Of a stretch of DNA of 57,256 bases, positions 51,382 through 57,256 are shown one piece after another. Where the stretch lies: contig DELD01000014.1 in NCBI GenBank assembly GCA_002354205.1, positions 1 to 57,256 of the forward strand. The letters run 5' to 3'. Under the pieces are notes generated by a model. That model had not been told where the DNA came from, did not search any database, and was given only the letters and a program-made list of their open reading frames with translations. The position numbers and the translations under genes are program-made. Position 1 is the stretch's first letter. Each line of letters begins with the position of its first letter. The stretch is from Micavibrio sp. UBA2705. Lineage in GTDB: Bacteria; Pseudomonadota; Alphaproteobacteria; Micavibrionales; Micavibrionaceae.

Positions 51382-52194
51382 ATGGATATATTCACGCTGC
51401 ACACAGGGGATAGCCCGCTGATTATATCCTCGCCGCATTCGGGAACCCACGTGCCTGACGCGATTAAAGCGAAACTCACCCCTGCTGGGCATGATTTATG
51501 TGATACGGATTGGCATGTTGATAGACTGTATAATGATTACGTGCGCGTCAATGGCGCAACATTTATCCGCGCCAATTATTCACGTTATGTGATTGATTTA
51601 AACCGCCCGCCAGATAATCAGGCGCTTTACCCCGGTCAAGCAAAGGTGCCGCTTTGCCCTGATTTTACATTTCGTGAAGAGCCCATTTATCAAGATGGAT
51701 TAGCGCCAGATGATAATGAGATTGCCCAGCGCCTGAAAACATATTGGCAGCCTTATCATGATGAAATTGCGGCGCAAATCGCAAGGGTCAAAGCCATTCA
51801 CGGCTATGCAATTTTATGGGATGCCCATTCGATCCGTCAGCATATACCGCTGTTGTTTGATGGTGATTTACCTGATTTAAACCTTGGTACGGCGAAGGGC
51901 GCAAGCTGCGCACCTGATATTGAAAATGCCGCCATGGAAGTGATTAAAAAATCACCTTTTAGCCATGTGTTAAATGGGCGGTTTATTGGCGGTTATATTA
52001 CGCGCCATTATGGCGACCCTGCGCATAACGTCCATGCGCTGCAAATGGAAATTGTCCGCAGCCTTTATATGGATGAAGAGGGATATAAATATGTCCCTGA
52101 TAGCGCAGCAAAACTCATTACCTGTTTAAACGGCGTGCTCGACGCCGTCACGCACCACGCTGGTACAAGGGTTGCAACCAAACCGATACGCTAA
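51382..52194 (+). CDS. hutG: N-formylglutamate deformylase
   Basis: Last step: N-formylglutamate to glutamate and formate. The start LIISSPHSGTHVP (family PH.GT..P), LCDTDWHVDRLY, ANYSRYVIDLNRPPD and DAHSIRQHIP (with metal-binding His and Asp) are typical of the HutG amidohydrolase. The length of 270 residues is typical. Stop at 52194 lies inside hutI, so the two genes overlap tail to tail by 69 bases. This version of the pathway uses HutF. Confidence 0.95.
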   Translation: MDIFTLHTGDSPLIISSPHSGTHVPDAIKAKLTPAGHDLCDTDWHVDRLYNDYVRVNGATFIRANYSRYVIDLNRPPDNQALYPGQAKVPLCPDFTFREEPIYQDGLAPDDNEIAQRLKTYWQPYHDEIAAQIARVKAIHGYAILWDAHSIRQHIPLLFDGDLPDLNLGTAKGASCAPDIENAAMEVIKKSPFSHVLNGRFIGGYITRHYGDPAHNVHALQMEIVRSLYMDEEGYKYVPDSAAKLITCLNGVLDAVTHHAGTRVATKPIR

Positions 52195-53334
52195 ATCCGC
52201 AGGCTGTTCTATATCCCATATCGCGAAGTCAGCGCGATAGCCTTTTTTAAGCCGCCCGCAATCACGCCAGCCCAGCGCCGCCGCCGCATGTTTGGTCACT
52301 CCAGAAAGCGCTTCTTCTGGGGTCATGTGAAATAAGGTGCAGGCCATGTTGAGCATTAACAGTAATGAATGGGCAGGCGAACTGCCAGGGTTTAAATCCG
52401 TCGCAATCGCCATTGGGATAGCATATTGGCGCAGCAAATCAAGCGGCGGCTTTTTGGTTTCGCGCAGGAAGTAATATGCCCCCGGCAATAACACCGCCGC
52501 CGTGCCGCCACGCGCCATAGCGCGAATACCGTCTTCGGTTAAGTGTTCCAAATGATCCGCCGATAGGCCGTGATATTTCGCGCAAAGCGCTGCGCCTTGT
52601 TGATCTGATAATTGTTCGGCGTGAATTTTTACCGGCAGTGATAATTCTTTCGCCTTCGCAAAAACGCGCTCCGTCTGCGCGGGCGTAAAGCCGATATTTT
52701 CACAAAACGCATCCACCGCATCAACCAAACCCATTTCTGCCAAAGTCGGCAATGTTTCCGCGCATATTTCATCAATATAACCATCAGGATTATTTTGATA
52801 TTCAGGCGGCAGCGCGTGTGCGCCTAAAAATGTACGTTGAATACGAATATTATGTTCTTCGCTCAGCCGCGTTGCGACTTTCAGCATTTTGGCTTCATTG
52901 GCGAGGTCTAGGCCGTAACCTGATTTAATCTCAACGCCAGTTACGCCTTCTTTCATCAGGGCGACAAGGCGCTTTTCGGCTGCTTTATACAGCGTCTCAC
53001 TACTGGCTTCGCGTGTTGCCTTAACCGTTGAAATAATGCCGCCGCCAGCGCGCGCAATCTCTTCATAGCTTGCGCCTTTAAGGCGCTGTTCAAATTCACC
53101 TGCGCGGCTACCGCCAAACACCATATGGCTGTGGCAATCAATCAGGCCGGGGGTGATCCATTTTCCTTTAACATCATGGATGGTCTGGGCATCGTGTTCA
53201 GGTAAATCATTATGACGGCCGATCCAAACGATTTTACCTTTCGCGACCGCAATCGCGCCATTTTCAATGATGCCGTAATCGCCATTGCCGACCATTGTTG
53301 CAATATGTGCATTGACCCATATAGATTCCCACAT
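52126..53334 (-). CDS. hutI: Imidazolonepropionase
   Basis: Third step: imidazolonepropionate to N-formimidoyl-glutamate. The metal motif DCHSHMVFGGSRAGEFEQRLKG (family HTHLVFAGdR..Ef..r..G), EIKSGYGLD, KIHAEQLSDQQGA and SADHLEHLTEDG, and ATDLNPGSSP are in order. The length of 402 residues is typical, so the 3' end that overlaps hutG is part of the normal length. Its start lies 44 bases from the divergent hutF. Confidence 0.96.
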   Translation of the reverse strand: MWESIWVNAHIATMVGNGDYGIIENGAIAVAKGKIVWIGRHNDLPEHDAQTIHDVKGKWITPGLIDCHSHMVFGGSRAGEFEQRLKGASYEEIARAGGGIISTVKATREASSETLYKAAEKRLVALMKEGVTGVEIKSGYGLDLANEAKMLKVATRLSEEHNIRIQRTFLGAHALPPEYQNNPDGYIDEICAETLPTLAEMGLVDAVDAFCENIGFTPAQTERVFAKAKELSLPVKIHAEQLSDQQGAALCAKYHGLSADHLEHLTEDGIRAMARGGTAAVLLPGAYYFLRETKKPPLDLLRQYAIPMAIATDLNPGSSPAHSLLLMLNMACTLFHMTPEEALSGVTKHAAAALGWRDCGRLKKGYRADFAIWDIEQPADLAYRFGCNPCTSVVRDGVEHAV

Positions 53335-53378
53335 AATTTTCCCTTATAGTTAAGCTCAACTTTGATGGAGTTTATCCT

Positions 53379-54665
53379 ATGCAACGATATTTGGCAAAGG
53401 CCGCGTTACTGCCCAATGGATGGGCGGATAATGTTTTACTGACAATCGATGATACTGGGCATTTCCATGATGTCCAAAGCAATGCCGAAATCAGCAGCGC
53501 CGCTGTCGGTGTTCTCCGCGAAGATATAATCATCCCCGCCATGCCAAATTTACATTCCCACGCCTTTCAGCGTGCCTTTGCAGGGCAGAGCGAATTTTCT
53601 ACCGCTGCGCAGGATAGCTTTTGGACATGGCGCGCCCTGATGTATGATTTTGCTCAAACATTAGACGCGTCAGAACTCGAACGCATCGCCACCGCGCTAT
53701 ATAAAGAAATGCGCAAAGCAGGCTATGGCCATGTCGGCGAATTTCACTATATTCACCACGCGCCAGATGGCACGCCTTATAATGACCCTGCCGCACTTTC
53801 CCACGCCATGATCCGCGCCGCGCAAAATGCAGGTATTGGCATTACATTGCTGCCTGTACTTTATGCCTATAGCGGCTTTGGCGCGAAACCACCCGAAGAT
53901 GGCCAAAAACGCTTTTTACATGACGCGCAAAGTTACCTTGCCCTCATCTGTCAGTTACATAAACAATATAAAGACACGCCACGCGTTAAAATCGGCGCAG
54001 CTTTTCACTCCCTTCGCGCCGTATCACCCGAAATAATCCGCGACACATTAGCAGGCTTAAATGAAATAGACCCCACTATGCCGATCCATATCCATATCGC
54101 CGAACAGGTGAAGGAAGTTGACGACTGCATTAATTGGTGCGGCAAGCGCCCTGTCGCATGGCTTTTAGAAAACGCGCCCGTCAACCAAAACTGGTGTTTA
54201 GTCCACGCCACTCATATGGACGCCGATGAAACCAAAGCCCTCGCCCAAAGCGGCGCAATCGCGGGGCTCTGCCCCATCACCGAAGCGAATTTAGGGGACG
54301 GTCTATTTAACTTGGAAGATTATATAAAGGCAGGCGGCGCATGGGGTATTGGAAGTGATAGCCATATCATGATTAACATGCTTGAAGAACTCCGTCTCCT
54401 CGAATACGGACAGCGCCTCACCCATCGCCGCCGTGCCATTGCCCGCACGGATGACCAGCCACATGTCGGCAATTATCTCTACACCGCCGCCCTTAATGGC
54501 GGGGCGCAGGCACTCGGCGTCAAAACAGGGCGATTAGAAACAGGCTATCGCGCCGATTTCCTCACCCTCGACATAATAGAGGCCGCCGCGCAAGACTATA
54601 TACTCGACCAATTAATCTTCGCGGGGAATATCGTGATTAAGGACACATATATTGGCGGAATATGA
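53379..54665 (+). CDS. hutF: Formimidoylglutamate deiminase
   Basis: Fourth step: N-formimidoyl-glutamate to N-formylglutamate and ammonia. It belongs to the amidohydrolase superfamily. Motifs include PAMPNLHSHAFQRAFAG, GHVGEFHYIHH, the metal-binding HIHIAEQVKEV and LVHATHMDADE, and WGIGSDSH with the catalytic Asp. The length of 428 residues is slightly short of the typical 450 but has all motifs. With HutG it makes this a five-step path. Confidence 0.95.
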   Translation: MQRYLAKAALLPNGWADNVLLTIDDTGHFHDVQSNAEISSAAVGVLREDIIIPAMPNLHSHAFQRAFAGQSEFSTAAQDSFWTWRALMYDFAQTLDASELERIATALYKEMRKAGYGHVGEFHYIHHAPDGTPYNDPAALSHAMIRAAQNAGIGITLLPVLYAYSGFGAKPPEDGQKRFLHDAQSYLALICQLHKQYKDTPRVKIGAAFHSLRAVSPEIIRDTLAGLNEIDPTMPIHIHIAEQVKEVDDCINWCGKRPVAWLLENAPVNQNWCLVHATHMDADETKALAQSGAIAGLCPITEANLGDGLFNLEDYIKAGGAWGIGSDSHIMINMLEELRLLEYGQRLTHRRRAIARTDDQPHVGNYLYTAALNGGAQALGVKTGRLETGYRADFLTLDIIEAAAQDYILDQLIFAGNIVIKDTYIGGI

Positions 54666-54671
54666 AACACT

Positions 54672-54687
54672 CCCCCCCCCCAAAAAA
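54672..54687. repeat. Homopolymer tract C10 then A6
   Basis: Ten C residues at 54672-54681 followed by six A at 54682-54687, between hutF and the 54748 gene. It abuts the -35 element of a likely promoter. The length may vary by slipped-strand errors. A sequencing homopolymer artefact is also possible. Confidence 0.6.
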
Positions 54688-54689
54688 GC

Positions 54690-54718
54690 TTGCATTATGT
54701 AAACTTATATCGTATAAC
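54690..54718 (+). promoter_or_regulatory. Strong candidate promoter of the 54748 gene
   Basis: TTGCAT (54690-54695) and TATAAC (54713-54718) with 17-base spacing, 29 bases before the start codon. Followed by a TTGAGGAGG ribosome binding site. The C10-A6 tract ends 2 bases before the -35. Confidence 0.6.
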
Positions 54719-54747
54719 TTGCTAACCTTATTGAGGAGGAATTAATT

Positions 54748-55179
54748 ATGACCATTCAAGATTACCTACCAGAAGCACAAGAAAGAGCACAGATTGCAGC
54801 AGAAAAATTAAACAAAAGAGAAGAACTGCGCTTTGCCCGTGTTCAATTCTTTTTAACAGAAACATTTTCTGAAGCAGCCAAATTAGAAAAGACCGCCGCG
54901 TCAGCAATCGCAAACAAACAACCGCTTTATGTTGAATTACGTGATACACGTCGCTGCGATAGCTTCTCTAATTTCTTAGGCGCCGTTAAAGAAGTATTCC
55001 TTTCTAGCGGTAGCGCAGGTGTCACTCCAGAAGACATACAAAGCAATAAAGCTTATCAAAATTATGCAGATAAACTTAGCGCGTGCGGGCATCCTGTACA
55101 AAATATAGAAATCAATACGCACACCGAATTTAGGGGCCCTAGTTATCGTGTGGCAAAGCTATCACTGCAACACGATTAA
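54748..55179 (+). CDS. Hypothetical protein, 143 residues
   Basis: Soluble, mostly helical in the first half (PEAQERAQIAAEKLNKREELRFARVQFFLTETFSEAAKLEK, in part), with LYVELRDTRRCDSFSNFLGAVKEVF and a C-terminal GPSYRVAKLSL strand. No family recognised. A strong GAGGAGG ribosome binding site before the ATG and a good promoter support it as a real, possibly highly expressed gene. Codon use is slightly AT-richer than its neighbours. Its stop overlaps the stop of the converging synthetase gene by 4 bases. Confidence 0.72.
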   Translation: MTIQDYLPEAQERAQIAAEKLNKREELRFARVQFFLTETFSEAAKLEKTAASAIANKQPLYVELRDTRRCDSFSNFLGAVKEVFLSSGSAGVTPEDIQSNKAYQNYADKLSACGHPVQNIEINTHTEFRGPSYRVAKLSLQHD

Positions 55180-57161
55180 ACCGCCAATTCTGCTATATCT
55201 TTATAAAGCTCTAAGCTCTCTGGATTGGCTAGGGCTTCAACGTTTTTAACGTCACGGCCGTGAATAATGTCGCGCACAGCGATTTCGGTGATTTTGCCGC
55301 TTCTGGTACGTGGGATGTCTTTAACCGCAATCACTTTGGCGGGCATGTGGCGCGGTGATGCGCCGCTGCGGATTTGATTACGGATTGTTTTTATAAGGTC
55401 TTCATCAAGGGTTTTGCCCGCTTTCATGACAACGAAAAGGATAACGCGGACATCGCCTTGCCAATTTTGGCCGACGCAGATGCTCTCCGCGACGTCTTCT
55501 ATTTTTTCAACTTGGCGGTAAATTTCAGCCGTACCAATGCGCACGCCGCCAGGGTTTAGCGTTGCGTCTGAGCGTCCATGGACGATTAAGCCGTGATGCT
55601 GCGTTTTTTCAACCCAATCACCATGATGCCAGACATTATCATACTGGGCGAAATAGGCTTTGTGATATTTTGCGCCATCGGGATCATTCCAAAAACCGAC
55701 AGGCATTGATGGGTGCGCGTTAAGGCAGACAAGTTCCCCTGCGCCCGCGCCTTCTGCCATAGCCTTACCCGTATCATCGAAAATCTGCACATCAACCGCC
55801 AAGGCAGAGCCTTGTAACTCCCCCCTATAAACGGGTGATATTGGATTACCAATGCCAAAGCTGGCGGAGACAACATCCGTGCCGCCATAAATTGACGCCA
55901 AATGAACATCGCTTTTAATATGGTCATAGACAAAATCAAAACCTTCATGGACAAGCGGCGAGCCTGTGGAGGTGACGATACGCAAATCAGATAAATCATA
56001 TTGCTGATTAGGATATATATGGTTGGTTTTGAGCGCTTCGATATATTTGGCGGATGTACCAAATAAATTACATTTATTTTTGGATGTAAACTCCCACAAA
56101 ATATGCCCATCATCATGGAAGGGCGAGCCGTCATATAAAAGCACAGTGGCCTCAACGGCGAGTGCCGAGATCAGCCAATTCCACATCATCCACCCGCAAG
56201 TCGTAAAATAAAAGACGCGGTCGTCTTTACCCATATCACAATGCAGTGATAGTTCTTTAACATGCTGCAATAATGTGCCGCCATGGCCATGGACGATACA
56301 TTTAGGCGCGCCCGTTGTGCCTGATGAGAACATGATATAAAGCGGATGATTAAAATCAACGCGGCTATATATAATATCACACACATCATAGGCGGCGGTA
56401 AACGCATCAAGCGTTACAGTGTTCGGCAGGTCTGCTATATCTTGATCGCCATCCATATAGGGAACGATGATGGTCTTTTGTAATGATGGTAGGGCGGGAA
56501 TAATCTGTGCCAATTTTTCGCGCTGATCTAATATTTTGCCGCCATAATAATAATGGTCAACGGTGAACATTAATTTGGGCGCGGTTTGCCCAAAACGGTC
56601 GGTCACGCCGCCAACGCCAAAGTCAGGGGAGGCCGAAGAAAATATTGCGCCGAGCGCAGCGGCGGCAAGCGCGACATAAATCGTCTCTGGCATATTGGGC
56701 ATATAAGCGGCGATGCGGTCGCCCTTTTCAATGCCCGCGTCAATCATAGCTTGCTGAATTTTTGAGACTGCGGCGTAGACATCAGCAAAGCTTTGTACGC
56801 GCTGCGCCCCTTGTTCGGTTTTAAATATCAGCGCCGGCGCATCATCACGGCGCTTGAGCATATTTTCCGCGTAGTTAATTTGCGCTTCGGGGAAGAACTT
56901 TGCGCGTTCTAAATCATTCTGGTTAATCAGGACAGGGCCTGTTTTTTCGCCAAGTATGCCCGCATAATCCCAATATTCTGACCAAAAAATTTCAGCATTA
57001 TCGACAGACCATTTATGAAAAGCGGGGTAATCGGACAGCGCGAGCTTATACTTGTTTTCTATATGCGTTTTAAATTTATGCATTTGGGAGCGTTCAACAT
57101 TTTCCGCTGCTGGTACCCATAATGGTGCTTCATTTTCGATCATCGCGCTTATTTGGCTCAT
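55176..57161 (-). CDS. Acetoacetyl-CoA synthetase
   Basis: Acyl-adenylate-forming ligase that activates acetoacetate to acetoacetyl-CoA, for use in ketone-body or polyhydroxybutyrate turnover. The N-terminus LWVPAAENVERSQMHKF and FHKWSVDNAEIFWSEYWDY is typical for acetoacetate-CoA ligase rather than acetyl-CoA synthetase. The AMP-binding motif is YIMFSSGTTGAPKCIVHG, followed by YGGTDVVSAS and HGDWVEKT, and the C-terminal Lys is in RTRSGKITEIAVRD. The length of 661 residues is typical. The start is preceded by a GGGGGGCTTGG stretch. Confidence 0.93.
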   Translation of the reverse strand: MSQISAMIENEAPLWVPAAENVERSQMHKFKTHIENKYKLALSDYPAFHKWSVDNAEIFWSEYWDYAGILGEKTGPVLINQNDLERAKFFPEAQINYAENMLKRRDDAPALIFKTEQGAQRVQSFADVYAAVSKIQQAMIDAGIEKGDRIAAYMPNMPETIYVALAAAALGAIFSSASPDFGVGGVTDRFGQTAPKLMFTVDHYYYGGKILDQREKLAQIIPALPSLQKTIIVPYMDGDQDIADLPNTVTLDAFTAAYDVCDIIYSRVDFNHPLYIMFSSGTTGAPKCIVHGHGGTLLQHVKELSLHCDMGKDDRVFYFTTCGWMMWNWLISALAVEATVLLYDGSPFHDDGHILWEFTSKNKCNLFGTSAKYIEALKTNHIYPNQQYDLSDLRIVTSTGSPLVHEGFDFVYDHIKSDVHLASIYGGTDVVSASFGIGNPISPVYRGELQGSALAVDVQIFDDTGKAMAEGAGAGELVCLNAHPSMPVGFWNDPDGAKYHKAYFAQYDNVWHHGDWVEKTQHHGLIVHGRSDATLNPGGVRIGTAEIYRQVEKIEDVAESICVGQNWQGDVRVILFVVMKAGKTLDEDLIKTIRNQIRSGASPRHMPAKVIAVKDIPRTRSGKITEIAVRDIIHGRDVKNVEALANPESLELYKDIAELAV

Positions 57162-57256
57162 CCAAGCCCCCCATATATTTTTTAAAAATATTTAATTTTA
57201 TAAAAAAAACGTTATCATAAATGTAACGCGGCGCACAATCCTTACGAATATAAAAC

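Overview
The window looks like chromosomal DNA of an alphaproteobacterium with a fairly AT-rich genome. Supporting families are the FYDLN/TIGR02300 acidic protein, an IalB-family secreted protein, an NDUFA12-type complex I subunit beside MlaD and a DUF2155 protein, and an RpoE/ChrR-type ECF sigma and anti-sigma pair. The order cannot be fixed from this sequence alone. Genes are tightly packed on both strands. There is no CRISPR array, rRNA operon, intact transposon or prophage.

Layout. 1-6430: FYDLN protein and prmA (+), then on the minus strand an SDR, a Nudix protein, a SAM hydroxide adenosyltransferase-like protein, a polysaccharide deacetylase, glucokinase and a CDF metal transporter. 6544-10193: the classic rpmH-rnpA-yidD-yidC-engB cluster (minus strand), which makes ribosomal protein L34, the RNase P protein and the membrane-protein insertion machinery. 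10495-14571: an orphan conserved-looking protein, the ECF sigma/ChrR pair with a candidate autoregulatory promoter, an IalB-family protein and a NAD kinase. 14673-17108: aroQ and accB-accC (shikimate pathway and fatty acid synthesis). 17168-24225: a glycosyltransferase, a 400-base gap holding a possible structured small transcript, two GNAT acetyltransferases, YceI with cytochrome b561, an HBM-type chemoreceptor and an orphan phosphoribosyltransferase-like protein.

24325-34355 is a complete reductive pyrimidine degradation module. It holds the NCS1 permease, dihydropyrimidine dehydrogenase PreT/PreA, hydantoinase and beta-ureidopropionase, which together take uracil or thymine to beta-alanine or 3-aminoisobutyrate. 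An omega-aminotransferase and a CoA-acylating semialdehyde dehydrogenase then carry the product to acetyl- or propionyl-CoA. A long inverted repeat sits just before the first gene. A decayed P63C-domain gene fragment lies inside the module.

34357-47894 is mixed: small unknown proteins, a soluble triple-PAS chemoreceptor, tRNA-Gln and tRNA-Thr, a methyltransferase-fold protein, a secreted RTX/DUF4114 protein, an aspartoacylase-like zinc enzyme, the DUF2155-mlaD-NDUFA12 trio, RidA, a GNAT, ElbB and an alpha/beta hydrolase.

47968-54665 carries tRNA-Arg and a complete five-step histidine degradation set (hutU, hutH, hutG, hutI, hutF) that passes through formylglutamate. The 3' ends of hutG and hutI overlap antisense by 69 bases. 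The window ends with an orphan gene that has a strong-looking promoter beside a C10-A6 tract, and acetoacetyl-CoA synthetase. Taken together, the cell appears to be a motile, chemotactic heterotroph that scavenges pyrimidines and histidine for carbon and nitrogen. No clearly new multi-gene system stands out. The best leads are the structured 18395-18570 region, the inverted repeat before the pyrimidine genes, the anti-sigma factor with altered metal ligands, and several orphan proteins.
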